A stretch of DNA of 64,000 bases, taken from assembly GCF_900101345.1 (NCBI RefSeq), contig NZ_FMUX01000012.1:124001-188000 (forward strand), written 5' to 3'. The notes below the pieces were generated by a model that did not search any database, had not been told where the DNA came from, and was given only the letters and a program-made list of their open reading frames with translations. The translations under genes were made by a program, and so were the position numbers. This DNA is from Desulfoluna spongiiphila (GTDB taxonomy: Bacteria > Desulfobacterota > Desulfobacteria > Desulfobacterales > Desulfolunaceae). Positions 9,206 to 16,799 of this stretch are shown here, piece after piece; the first letter of the stretch is position 1; the number at the start of each line of letters is the position of its first letter.

Positions 9206-9233
9206 TTGACACGAAAACATCCGGTCTTATCTT
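9206..9233 (+). promoter_or_regulatory. Sigma70-like promoter for the 45-residue peptide gene
   Basis: TTGACA (9206-9211), a 16-bp spacer and TATCTT (9228-9233) lie 77 bp upstream of the small ORF. The run of AT before it fits an UP-like context. Confidence 0.5.
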
Positions 9234-9309
9234 GTAAGGTAACAAGAGATTTACCCCCGTTAAGAACCCGATAAAAAAATAAAAAATCCCAACCGGGAGA
9301 ATAGATACC

Positions 9310-9447
9310 ATGAAATTTACCGAAACCGAACACAACTACATTGAAACCGATGAAGAGCGTGAAGAGGGACACATTGACGTCAGGACTCCGAATCTGGAGT
9401 GCGAAGGCCCCCTCGGATGCGATCTCGGCATTGATGTGGCCGGATAA
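9310..9447 (+). CDS. 45-residue acidic peptide, own transcription unit
   Basis: The ORF starts with ATG, has GGGAG 10 nt upstream, and encodes 45 residues: MKFTETEHNYIETDEEREEG, then HIDVRTPNLECEG, then PLGCDLGIDVAG. It is strongly acidic with two cysteines (LECEGPLGCDLG) and no membrane segment. A promoter lies upstream, and two hairpins, the second a classical terminator, lie downstream, so this is a complete small transcription unit. The family is unknown. A Cys-x5-Cys peptide could bind metal or be a modified peptide precursor, but nothing nearby supports either. Confidence 0.55.
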   Translation: MKFTETEHNYIETDEEREEGHIDVRTPNLECEGPLGCDLGIDVAG

Positions 9448-9463
9448 GCACATGGAAACAAAG

Positions 9464-9483
9464 CTCCGCCACAGACGGCGGAG
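9464..9483 (+). other. Stem-loop after the small peptide gene
   Basis: CTCCGCC-ACAGAC-GGCGGAG forms a 7-bp stem with a 6-nt loop and no T tract, between the stop codon and the terminator. Confidence 0.5.
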
Positions 9484-9504
9484 CGCAAGACGTCATTAAA
9501 AAAA

Positions 9505-9530
9505 GGCGCCGAGAGATCGGCGCCTTTTTT
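9505..9530 (+). terminator. Rho-independent terminator
   Basis: GGCGCCGA-GAGA-TCGGCGCC (8-bp stem) is followed by TTTTTT and preceded by a run of A, so it could work in both directions. It ends the small peptide unit. From 9531 to 9840 I see no gene; the last 60 bases are very AT-rich. Confidence 0.85.
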
Positions 9531-9840
9531 ATGTCGGCACGGCGGGTATGCCCTGCCTGTTCCTGGGGAGCCCGATGAGTCATCCCCATAAGCCAGAGGT
9601 GCAGGAGACGCATATTATAAGGAGGTCGTTTTGAGGGTGCCGCCGGGGGCCTGTTGGAAACGACAGGGGAGCTTCCGGGGTGCCCAAGGCGGATGACAAC
9701 CGCGGGGTCATGGGCACTGGTGGACATGCATGGGGAAATTATTTTTCATCGATTCAGGATGTTGTCTGCTGGGTGGGGCTTGTTCTAAAAGATTCGAAAA
9801 GATTTTATAAAATAAATTCGAATAAACATTATAAAAAATA

Positions 9841-9869
9841 TTGACACAAAAAGAGTCCCCGGCTATACA
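9841..9869 (+). promoter_or_regulatory. Strong sigma70-like promoter of the dehydrogenase unit
   Basis: TTGACA (9841-9846), exactly 17 bp, then TATACA (9864-9869) in an AT-rich upstream context. Transcription would start about 65 nt before the dehydrogenase ATG at 9943. Confidence 0.65.
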
Positions 9870-9877
9870 TGATTCAT

Positions 9878-9892
9878 CCTCACGTTGTGAGG
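9878..9892. promoter_or_regulatory. Operator-like dyad overlapping the expected start of transcription
   Basis: CCTCAC-GTT-GTGAGG is a perfect 15-bp dyad beginning 9 bp after the -10 box, a position where a bound repressor would block transcription. It does not resemble the GTATAC-type dyad upstream of the TRAP genes. Confidence 0.4.
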
Positions 9893-9942
9893 GTCAAACG
9901 CAGTTTTTTTGGATTGATTTTATATACATGTGGAGTGTGTCA

Positions 9943-11253
9943 ATGGAATTTATCAAGAAAGCAGAACTCAGCTTTGAAGAAGTAAGCGACCAGAAGCGCG
10001 TCATCGTCGAGGGGATCCTCAAGGACATCGAAACCCGAGGCGAAGAAGCCGTTCGTGAACTTGCCAAGAAATTCGACAACTGGGAAGGTGATTTCGTCCT
10101 TTCCGATGAGAAGAAAGCCAAGCTCATCGCCGAAGTTCCCGAGCAGGTCAAAAAAGACCTTCAGTTCGCCTACGACCAGGTATCAGGGTTTGCCAAGGCT
10201 CAGCGTGAGAGCATCGTTGAGTTCGAAAAAGAGACCCTTGAAGGGGTTCGTCTCGGCCAGAAGGTCATCCCCATGGAAGTGGCCGGTTGCTACGTTCCCG
10301 GTGGCCGTTTTGCCCACGCCTGTTCTGCCATCATGAGTGTTGCCACTGCCAAGGCTGCCGGTGTTAAAACCGTCATCGCCTGCTCCCCTCCCCGCGGTGA
10401 GAGCATTGCTCCTGCCGTTGTCTACGCCATGGAACTTGCCGGCGCAGATATCATTATCGAAATGGGCGGCGTTCAGGCCATTGCCACCATGGCTTACGGC
10501 CTCTTCACCGGTAAGGCTGCCAACATCCTCGTCGGACCCGGCAACGCCTTTGTCGCCGAAGCCAAGGCCATCCTTTCCGGTACCGGAACATGCGCCATCG
10601 ACGTATTCGCAGGCCCCACCGAGTCTTCCGTCATCGCCGACAAGACTGCCGATGCCATGACCGTTGCGGTTGACCTGGTTTCCCAGGCCGAGCACGGCCT
10701 CGACTCTCCCGTATGGCTCCACACCGACTGCCGCGAGCTGGCAGAGAAGGTGGCTGAGCTGATGCCCAAGGTTATCGCCGACATGCCCGACCCCGAAACC
10801 CCCGCCACCTCCTGGAGGGATTTCGGTGAGATCGTTCTCTGCGAAGATCGCGAAGAGGTTGCCAAAGTCAGCGACGAGTATGCTTCCGAGCACGTCCAGG
10901 TCATGGCTGAAGACCTCGACTGGTGGACCAACCGTCTCACCAACTACGGTTCCCTTTTCCTCGGCGAAGGCTCCACCGTACCCCAGGGCGACAAATGCTC
11001 CGGCACCAACCACATCCTTCCCACCAAGAAGGCCGGTTACATGTCCGGTGGCCTCAACGTCCACAAGTTCCTCAAGATCATGACCTACCAGGAGATCAAG
11101 CCCGAAGCCAACAAAGTGGTCAGTGGTGCTGCTTCCCGTCTTTCCCGAGTGGAAGGCATGGAAGGTCACGCCCGCGCCTGTGACTGGCGTCTGCGCAAGT
11201 TCTTCCCCAACGAAGAGTGGGATTTCGAAGTGTACAACCAGACCAAGTACTAA
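9943..11253 (+). CDS. HpsN/HisD-family sulfonate alcohol dehydrogenase
   Basis: The family oxidises a primary alcohol to a carboxylate in two NAD+-dependent steps. The 436-aa product keeps the histidinol dehydrogenase catalytic set by alignment: Gln248 and His251 (SQAEHG), Asp350 (in GDKCSGTNH) and His409 as zinc ligands, and Glu316-His317 (SEHVQV) as catalytic base pair. The GPTES motif, GGLNVHKF and the C-terminal GHARACDWRLRKFF resemble sulfopropanediol 3-dehydrogenase HpsN more than HisD. No other his gene is near. The ATG at 9943 has GGAG 7 nt upstream. It forms a unit with the next gene. With a cysteate sulfo-lyase downstream, I infer it makes cysteate from cysteinolate; DHPS to sulfolactate is the alternative. 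Function class is firm, substrate is inference. Confidence 0.8.
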   Translation: MEFIKKAELSFEEVSDQKRVIVEGILKDIETRGEEAVRELAKKFDNWEGDFVLSDEKKAKLIAEVPEQVKKDLQFAYDQVSGFAKAQRESIVEFEKETLEGVRLGQKVIPMEVAGCYVPGGRFAHACSAIMSVATAKAAGVKTVIACSPPRGESIAPAVVYAMELAGADIIIEMGGVQAIATMAYGLFTGKAANILVGPGNAFVAEAKAILSGTGTCAIDVFAGPTESSVIADKTADAMTVAVDLVSQAEHGLDSPVWLHTDCRELAEKVAELMPKVIADMPDPETPATSWRDFGEIVLCEDREEVAKVSDEYASEHVQVMAEDLDWWTNRLTNYGSLFLGEGSTVPQGDKCSGTNHILPTKKAGYMSGGLNVHKFLKIMTYQEIKPEANKVVSGAASRLSRVEGMEGHARACDWRLRKFFPNEEWDFEVYNQTKY

Positions 11254-11347
11254 GGGTCTGATCGGCTAAGCGCCGAAGCTTGACGATACGGGGTGGGGAG
11301 CCTTTGTTTGCTCCCCATCCCTGATTTTGAGATATTCAGGAGGTCGC

Positions 11348-12556
11348 ATGGGAAACGCATCTGTCAAACGGTTTACCAAGGAATTTACTCAGCAGGAACC
11401 CATCAGTGAAGAGTCCATCGAACGTGCCGTGGAGATCATGCGCACGGGCAAGCTTCACCGTTACAATGTCAGTGCCGGTGAGAAGGGCGAAGCGGCTCTT
11501 CTTGAAGAGGAGTTTGCCGCCTATATGGGCGCGAAGTATTGCCTCTCTTGCGCCTCATGCGGCATGGCCATGTACCTCGCATTAAAAAGTGTCGGGGTCG
11601 AGCCCGGAGACAAGATCCTCTGCAACGCTTACACCCTGGCCCCGGTTCCCGGCGCCATTCACAACGCCGGTGCTGAAATCGTCCTGGTGGAGATCACCGA
11701 CGATTACACCATCGACCTTGTGGATCTGGAGAAAAAAGCGGCAGATCCCGATGTGAAATGGTTCCTCATTTCTCACATGCGCGGCCACATCACCGACATG
11801 GATCGGCTGATGGAGATCTGTGAAAAGCACGGCCTGGTCCTTATTGAAGACTGTGCCCACACCATGGGCGCGTACTGGGACGGCAAGAAGTCCGGTTCCT
11901 TCGGCAAGGTAGGCTGCTTCAGCACCCAGACCTACAAGCACATGAACTCCGGGGAAGGCGGTCTTTTGACCACCGACGATCCCGATGTCATTGCCCGCGC
12001 CATCATCCATTCCGGTTCGTACATGCTCTACGAGAAGCACACCTCACGCCCCGGCATGGAAGTGTTTGAAAAAGTAAAGAAACTTACCCCCAATTACTCC
12101 AGCCGAATGGACAATCTTCGAGCCAGCCTTCTCAGGTTCCAGCTGCGTGATCTGGACACCCAGTGCCAGCGATGGAACGAGAGGTACCAGGTCCTTGAAG
12201 AGGGATTCAATTCAATTCCAGGGATGACCTGTCCCAAGCGTCCTGAAAAAGAGACGTACGTGGGAAGTTCCATTCAGTTCTCCCTTGCCGGGCAGGACGA
12301 GGCCACCATCCGCAAATTTTTGGCAGCCGCCTTGAAGCGCGGCGTGGAGTTGAAATGGTTCGGTGATTCCGAACCCGTCGGATTTACCAGTGCCTACGGA
12401 AGCTGGAAATACTTCGGCAATCTTCCGGAACTCAAAGAGACAAACCGCATTCTCGCCGTTATGTGCGACATGCGGGTACCCCTGACCTTTGATCTGGATG
12501 ACTGTCGGCTGATTGCAGAGATTCTTCGGGAAGTTGCCGAAGAGGTCCTCTCTTAG
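11348..12556 (+). CDS. DegT/DnrJ/EryC1-family PLP aminotransferase
   Basis: Enzymes of this family transfer amino groups with PLP. The 402-aa product has the fold-type I layout: a CASCGMAMYLALK segment binding the cofactor phosphate, IEDCAHTMGAYWDGK with Asp168 for the pyridine nitrogen, and FSTQTYKHMNSGEGG with Lys197 as Schiff-base lysine. The ATG at 11348 is preceded by AGGAGG. It follows the HpsN-type dehydrogenase by 94 nt and precedes a terminator. No sugar-nucleotide genes are present, so a role in surface sugars is unlikely. Within the sulfonate locus it could move an amino group on or off a C3 sulfonate such as sulfopyruvate/cysteate or sulfolactaldehyde/cysteinolate. Which one cannot be read from sequence. 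Confidence 0.8.
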   Translation: MGNASVKRFTKEFTQQEPISEESIERAVEIMRTGKLHRYNVSAGEKGEAALLEEEFAAYMGAKYCLSCASCGMAMYLALKSVGVEPGDKILCNAYTLAPVPGAIHNAGAEIVLVEITDDYTIDLVDLEKKAADPDVKWFLISHMRGHITDMDRLMEICEKHGLVLIEDCAHTMGAYWDGKKSGSFGKVGCFSTQTYKHMNSGEGGLLTTDDPDVIARAIIHSGSYMLYEKHTSRPGMEVFEKVKKLTPNYSSRMDNLRASLLRFQLRDLDTQCQRWNERYQVLEEGFNSIPGMTCPKRPEKETYVGSSIQFSLAGQDEATIRKFLAAALKRGVELKWFGDSEPVGFTSAYGSWKYFGNLPELKETNRILAVMCDMRVPLTFDLDDCRLIAEILREVAEEVLS

Positions 12557-12567
12557 ATCAGCAGCAC

Positions 12568-12617
12568 GGGACAGGGAGGGGCTCCCCCCTTCGCTCCTCC
12601 TGTCCCCCTTGTTTTTG
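12568..12617 (+). terminator. Terminator-like hairpin ending the dehydrogenase-aminotransferase unit
   Basis: GGGACAGGGAGGGGC pairs imperfectly with GCTCCTCCTGTCCC, then CCTTGTTTTTGTTT. The long stem and T-rich tail support termination before the TRAP genes. Confidence 0.6.
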
Positions 12618-12638
12618 TTTGAAGAGATTGATACGCGT

Positions 12639-12657
12639 GATCCTTATAATAAGGATC
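12639..12657. promoter_or_regulatory. 19-bp perfect palindrome
   Basis: GATCCTTAT-A-ATAAGGATC is a perfect dyad just after the terminator and about 620 bp before dctP. It may be an operator or a processing site; no matching regulator is identified. Confidence 0.35.
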
Positions 12658-12659
12658 CG

Positions 12660-13187
12660 GTGATTGAGTGTTTTACATGCTGATGCGGGGGTCGTGTGCT
12701 TGAAAAAGCCCTAGGGCTGCCCAGGAATTATCGGGCGGTCTTCAGACCATCTCATCTTCAAGCAAGGGTGCAATCCCCTGTTTCTGTCACGCGGCCCCAA
12801 GGGAAGTGGCCTGAGCGGCGGAAAATACGGAGAGTGCGGATAGCATCCTTCATGCGGCGGCATCTTTTAAGGATGTCTCGAATCCAGGCAGGATCGGGGG
12901 CGGCATGAAAAATTAAACGGCAGGCCTTTTTGACGGGCAGGCTGTTCAGGTGACGCGGGAAGGGATTGATTCTTCCCTCCGGGATTTTTTTTGGGTCGAT
13001 GTATGGTACACCACAGCATGCATTTGGCCCTCGGCGTAAAAGAAAACCGGGAGACAGAGCGTTTGCCTGCTGAGGTTCAGCATGTCACATTTTGCGTGCG
13101 GGGGTGGCCCGCATGTAAAGATGTCCTCTGGAAACAGGGGACCCGTCTCCTTCATTGGGGTCCAGGGACCGGATTACTCTGTATGTG
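12660..13187 (+). other. Gene-free leader with local hairpins
   Basis: About 530 bp without a supportable ORF between the aminotransferase unit and dctP. Local stems include GGTC-TTCA-GACC (about 12737) and a CATCCTT/AAGGATG pair around 12845-12870. The segment GGTGCAATCC superficially recalls part of a cobalamin riboswitch, but the rest does not fit. It may be an unidentified leader RNA or simply spacer. Confidence 0.3.
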
Positions 13188-13205
13188 TCAAATGTATACA
13201 TTTGA
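13188..13205. promoter_or_regulatory. 18-bp perfect palindrome, likely GntR operator
   Basis: TCAAATGTATACATTTGA is a perfect dyad whose core TGTATACA matches operators typical of FadR/VanR-type GntR regulators. It lies 74 bp upstream of dctP, and a GntR gene of that type closes the locus at 19019-19675. I infer that this regulator binds here. Confidence 0.6.
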
Positions 13206-13278
13206 TATGTGTAACTTGAGCTCCGGCCTCCAGGGAAGGATGGCGGAACCTTTGACACAACGAAGTTAGGAGGAAGTG

Positions 13279-14274
13279 ATGTTCAGGAAACTTTGTATTA
13301 CCGCCATCGCAGTACTCGCCATGGCTTTCACCGTACAGGGTGTATCTGCCAAGCAGATTTTCCGTGTTGGTATGGGCGATGCCATCGAGTCTGACCAGGG
13401 TGCCATGGCCAAGCAGTTCAAGTCCCTTGTCGAGTCTCTTTCAAATGGCGAAATCGAGGTTCAGCTTTTCCCCAACGGTGCCCTGGGTACCGAAACCGAG
13501 ATGCTCCAGAACTCCCGTCGCGGAACCCTGGATATGGCCTTCATCGGTGTGGGCAACGCGGTTCCCTTTGTTAAGCAGCTTGGTACCCTCACCATGCCCT
13601 ACCTGATCGAAAGCCACTTCGATGCCATCAAAGCCACCACCGGTGGTCTTGGTGCGCACTGGAACGAGCTGGCCATCGAAAAAGGCGGCTTCCGAATCCT
13701 GGGATGGACCTACTCCAACTTTCGGTACATCACCAACTCCAAGCGTCCTGTCAGCAAGATTTCAGACGTAAAGGGTCTCAAGATTCGTATCCCCCAGAAC
13801 AAAATCATCATGGCTACCCTCAAGTCCTGGGGCGCCAACCCTGTTCCCATGGCATGGTCTGAGACCTTTACCGCGCTTCAGCAGGGCGTTGTTGACGGTC
13901 AGGAAAACCCCTACATCGTTAACTACACCACCAAGTTCCACGAAGTTCAGGACTACCTGACCGAGGTACACTACCAGTACTCTCTGCAGCCCCTGATTGT
14001 TGGTGAGCGCTCCTGGAAAAAATACGATGACAAAACCCGCGCTCTCCTGACACGTGCAGGGATCGAAGCCCAGCAGTACTGCATCGCCTTCCAGATCCTG
14101 GAAGCCAAGAAGGCAAAAGAAGGCATGATCAAGGGCGGTGTTGAAGTCAGCACCCTCGAAGACGAAGAAGTCTGGAAAAAACTCGCCATGGAAAAAGTAT
14201 GGCCTGAGTACTACGACTTCATCGGTGGTAAAGAGAACGTCGATCTCGTTCTTAAAGCCCTCGGCAAGAAGTAG
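13279..14274 (+). CDS. TRAP transporter solute-binding protein DctP (sulfonate locus)
   Basis: DctP proteins bind an acidic solute in the periplasm and pass it to the QM permease. This one has 331 aa with a signal peptide ending at VSA-KQIF. Family features are the ESDQGAMAKQFK ligand-lobe start, LFPNGALGTETEM, and the KGLKIRIPQN segment whose arginine normally salt-bridges the substrate's acid group. AGGAGG lies 5 nt before the ATG at 13279. It is first in the order dctP-dctQ-dctM-ridA-cuyA. The context points to a C3 sulfonate such as cysteinolate, cysteate or DHPS as ligand. Confidence 0.85.
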   Translation: MFRKLCITAIAVLAMAFTVQGVSAKQIFRVGMGDAIESDQGAMAKQFKSLVESLSNGEIEVQLFPNGALGTETEMLQNSRRGTLDMAFIGVGNAVPFVKQLGTLTMPYLIESHFDAIKATTGGLGAHWNELAIEKGGFRILGWTYSNFRYITNSKRPVSKISDVKGLKIRIPQNKIIMATLKSWGANPVPMAWSETFTALQQGVVDGQENPYIVNYTTKFHEVQDYLTEVHYQYSLQPLIVGERSWKKYDDKTRALLTRAGIEAQQYCIAFQILEAKKAKEGMIKGGVEVSTLEDEEVWKKLAMEKVWPEYYDFIGGKENVDLVLKALGKK

Positions 14275-14290
14275 TAGCTGATTAAAGGTG

Positions 14291-14321
14291 CTGCGAAGGG
14301 GCTTTTCCCGCCCCTTCGCAG
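14291..14321 (+). other. Intercistronic stem-loop between dctP and dctQ
   Basis: CTGCGAAGGGG (14291-14301) and CCCCTTCGCAG (14311-14321) form a perfect 11-bp stem with a 9-nt loop and no T tract. Such a stem may protect the dctP mRNA end or partly stop transcription, giving more binding protein than permease. Confidence 0.7.
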
Positions 14322-14354
14322 CTCATCGTTCACCGGGTGAGGAGAATAATCCCC

Positions 14355-14903
14355 ATGTTTGCAAAGCGTTTATTTAAACTGCTTGATAACATTGAAAGTT
14401 ACATTTGCCAGATACTGCTAAGCTTTTTTGTTGTCATTCTGTTTTTGCAGATCGCTCTTCGGGTTTGCTTCAATTACGTCATTCCCTGGAGTGAAGAGAT
14501 TTCCCGATTTGCGTTTGTATGGTTCGTCTTTTTCGGTGCCGCCTATGCTGCTCGACTGGCAGCTCACAACCGCGTGATGATTCAGTTCAAGTTGTTCCCC
14601 AAGGTGGTGCAGGATATCGCGATGATCGTTACCGACGCCATCTGGATCTGTTTCAACGTGGTGATGATCAAAAAGAGTATCGAGGTAATTCGTGACCTCA
14701 CCGAGTTTCCCTTTCATTCTCCGGCACTGGAATGGTCCATGGCCTATGTGTACTGGATTTTCCCCATCAGTTTCGCGCTGATGACCATTCGAATCATCCA
14801 GGTGGACATCATGAAATACATTCTCAAAATCGAAATCAAGGACGTTGATTCCGTGGATCTTGAGGAAACCCAAAAAATGCTCTCTGAAGCAGAAAAGTCT
14901 TAG
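14355..14903 (+). CDS. TRAP transporter small permease DctQ
   Basis: The small TRAP membrane subunit pairs with DctM in the inner membrane. It has 182 aa with four hydrophobic segments, the first starting near CQILLSFFVVILFLQIAL, and the family motif PWSEEISRFAFVWFVFFGAA around residues 50-70. The ATG at 14355 follows GAGGAG by 10 nt; a GTG at 14337 is less likely. It is 12 nt from dctM. Confidence 0.88.
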   Translation: MFAKRLFKLLDNIESYICQILLSFFVVILFLQIALRVCFNYVIPWSEEISRFAFVWFVFFGAAYAARLAAHNRVMIQFKLFPKVVQDIAMIVTDAIWICFNVVMIKKSIEVIRDLTEFPFHSPALEWSMAYVYWIFPISFALMTIRIIQVDIMKYILKIEIKDVDSVDLEETQKMLSEAEKS

Positions 14904-14915
14904 GAGGAAAAGGAC

Positions 14916-16199
14916 ATGTCGGCTGCAGGTATTCTGTTCATTTCTTTCGCAGCTCTGCTTTTTATGGGAGCGCCCATCATGGTGTCACTCGGCGTGGCAG
15001 CCATGGCGGCTTTCTTTACGGTGGGTCAGGACCTTTCCACCCTCGTACAGGTCGCATTTTCTTCGGTCAACCAGTTTCCCATTATGGCCCTTCCGGCCTT
15101 TGTGCTCTCCGGAGCGCTGATGGAGAGTGCGGGCATCTCACGTCGCCTTGTGAAGGTGGCTGAGTCCATGGTCGGGTCCCTTGACAGTGGCCTTGCCATT
15201 TCCACCACCCTGGCCTGTATCTTTTTCGGCGCGATCTCCGGCTCCGGCCCTGCTACCACAGCGGCTGTGGGCATGCTCATGATCCCGGCCATGATCAAGC
15301 GCGGGTACGATCCCGGCTACGCATCGGCTGCAACCGCTGCCTCCGGCGGTGTGGGCATCATCATTCCTCCCAGTATCCCCATGGTTATCTACGGCGTCAC
15401 CGCCCAGGAATCCATCACCGAGATGTTCATGGCGGGCGTTGTGCCCGGTCTTCTCATCTCCGTGGGCCTGATCGTCGTTCATGTGTTCCGCTGCCGCGGC
15501 AAAGGCTACGGCAAAGGCATGCCCAGCCTCTCCGTAAAGCACGTTGGCAAGACCATGAAAGAGGGCTTCTGGTCCATCCTGGCACCTGTGGTTATCCTCG
15601 GCGGTATCTACTCCGGTATGTTTACCCCCACCGAGTCCGCCATTGTGGCCATTTTCTACACGCTTTTCGTGGGCATCTTTATCTACAAAGAGCTCACCCT
15701 CAAAGGGCTTATGGAGTCCCTTGAGACCACCAGCTGGCTTACGGGCCGCGTGCTTGTCATCATGTTCACCGCCTACGCTTTCGGACGCCTTCTGGTTCAG
15801 TACCGAATTCCCGACATGATCGCAGAGCTGCTGCTTTCCGTGACCTCCGATGTCCATGTCATCTGGCTCCTGGTCGTTCTCTTCCTCCTCTTCATGGGGA
15901 TGTTCATGGAGACCCTGGCCATCATTATGCTGGTAACCCCAGTCCTTCTGCCCATCATGACCGGCCTCGGTGTGGATCCCATCCACTTCGGCATCGTGCT
16001 GGTCTGCTGCTGCGGCGTTGGTTTCTCCACACCGCCCCTGGGTGAGAACATGTTCATCGCCTCGGGTATCGGCGGGGTAACCCTTGAAGAGATATCGCTG
16101 AAGGCACTCCCTTTCTGTGCCATTACCATCGGTGTGATTCTCATCATGGCTTACTGCCCCTCCATCGTGATGTGGCTGCCCCGTGCCATGGGCTTCTAA
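14916..16199 (+). CDS. TRAP transporter large permease DctM
   Basis: DctM is the ion-coupled elevator subunit. The 427-aa protein is near the usual length with about 11-12 helices. Family motifs are visible: FGAISGSGPATTAAVG and GGVGIIIPPSIPMVIYG in the first hairpin half, and LFLLFMGMFMETLAIIML with GVGFSTPPLGENMF in the second. A strong AGGAGG lies before the ATG. It lies between dctQ and ridA. Confidence 0.92.
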   Translation: MSAAGILFISFAALLFMGAPIMVSLGVAAMAAFFTVGQDLSTLVQVAFSSVNQFPIMALPAFVLSGALMESAGISRRLVKVAESMVGSLDSGLAISTTLACIFFGAISGSGPATTAAVGMLMIPAMIKRGYDPGYASAATAASGGVGIIIPPSIPMVIYGVTAQESITEMFMAGVVPGLLISVGLIVVHVFRCRGKGYGKGMPSLSVKHVGKTMKEGFWSILAPVVILGGIYSGMFTPTESAIVAIFYTLFVGIFIYKELTLKGLMESLETTSWLTGRVLVIMFTAYAFGRLLVQYRIPDMIAELLLSVTSDVHVIWLLVVLFLLFMGMFMETLAIIMLVTPVLLPIMTGLGVDPIHFGIVLVCCCGVGFSTPPLGENMFIASGIGGVTLEEISLKALPFCAITIGVILIMAYCPSIVMWLPRAMGF

Positions 16200-16226
16200 T
16201 CGCCCGGGCCTGTGCTTTGACAACAC

Positions 16227-16245
16227 GCGCCGACTCGGTCGGCGC
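16227..16245 (+). other. Stem-loop between dctM and ridA
   Basis: GCGCCGAC-TCG-GTCGGCGC is a perfect 8-bp stem, followed by CTATATATAACG rather than a T tract. It is likely a processing or attenuation stem inside the operon, not a full terminator. Confidence 0.55.
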
Positions 16246-16315
16246 CTATATATAACGTGCAACCAGACGTGTTCACGGGAAACCCGCTGAACAACGTGAA
16301 ACATGGAGTGAACCC

Positions 16316-16696
16316 ATGAGCAAAAAAGCAATTCATACGGACAATGCGCCCGCCGCAGTCGGTCCCTATTCCCAGGCAGTGGTTGCCGGTGGACTTCTCT
16401 TTACCTCCGGTCAGCTTCCCATCGATCCGGCCACGGGCAAGATGCCCGAAGGGTCCATTGAAGCGCGTGCCCACGCCTCCTTCAAGAACCTTGTCGCCAT
16501 CGCTGAAGAGGCAGGCACTTCCCTTGCCAAGACCGTAAAGACCACGGTTTACCTGGCAGACATTGCCGACTTCCAGGCTGTTAACGCGGTTTACGCCGAA
16601 TACTTCCCCGAGCCCTTCCCCGCTCGCAGCGCCTTCCAGGTGGCTGCGCTGCCCCTGGGCGCCGACATCGAAGTAGAAGCGATTATCGCTCTGTAG
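16316..16696 (+). CDS. ridA: RidA/YjgF-family enamine/imine deaminase
   Basis: RidA hydrolyses reactive enamines such as 2-aminoacrylate to the keto acid and ammonia. The 126-aa product has the normal length. Motifs are GPYSQAVVAGGLLFTSGQ, the conserved Arg of PFPARSAFQV that holds the substrate carboxylate, and the final DIEVEAIIAL. Placed just before a cysteate sulfo-lyase, which releases aminoacrylate by beta-elimination, its role in the pathway is clear by chemistry, though not proven. Confidence 0.92.
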   Translation: MSKKAIHTDNAPAAVGPYSQAVVAGGLLFTSGQLPIDPATGKMPEGSIEARAHASFKNLVAIAEEAGTSLAKTVKTTVYLADIADFQAVNAVYAEYFPEPFPARSAFQVAALPLGADIEVEAIIAL

Positions 16697-16707
16697 AAGA
16701 TGATTTT

Positions 16708-16733
16708 CGGGCGATGGTGGTGTTCACCTCGCC
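16708..16733 (+). other. Stem-loop between ridA and cuyA
   Basis: GGGCGA and TCGCCC close an extended stem that includes GTG/CAC inside. There is no T tract. This is the third such intercistronic hairpin in the operon. Confidence 0.5.
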
Positions 16734-16799
16734 CGACCCACGGACCTTGCAGATAGATCCGGTAAATATTCATTACTTATTAGTAAGGACTTAACGAAA

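Noticed and set aside
9943..11253. Histidinol dehydrogenase of histidine synthesis
   Set aside because: Catalytic residues match, but GPTES, GGLNVHKF and the C-terminal segment fit HpsN, and no his gene is close while sulfonate genes are.
12740..12830. Cobalamin riboswitch
   Set aside because: Only GGTGCAATCC resembles the aptamer; the other conserved blocks are missing or out of order, and the downstream genes have no B12 link.
15138..16331. 397-codon open frame on the minus strand
   Set aside because: It is antisense to dctM and part of ridA; the composition is His/Gly/Asp-rich as expected for a shadow.
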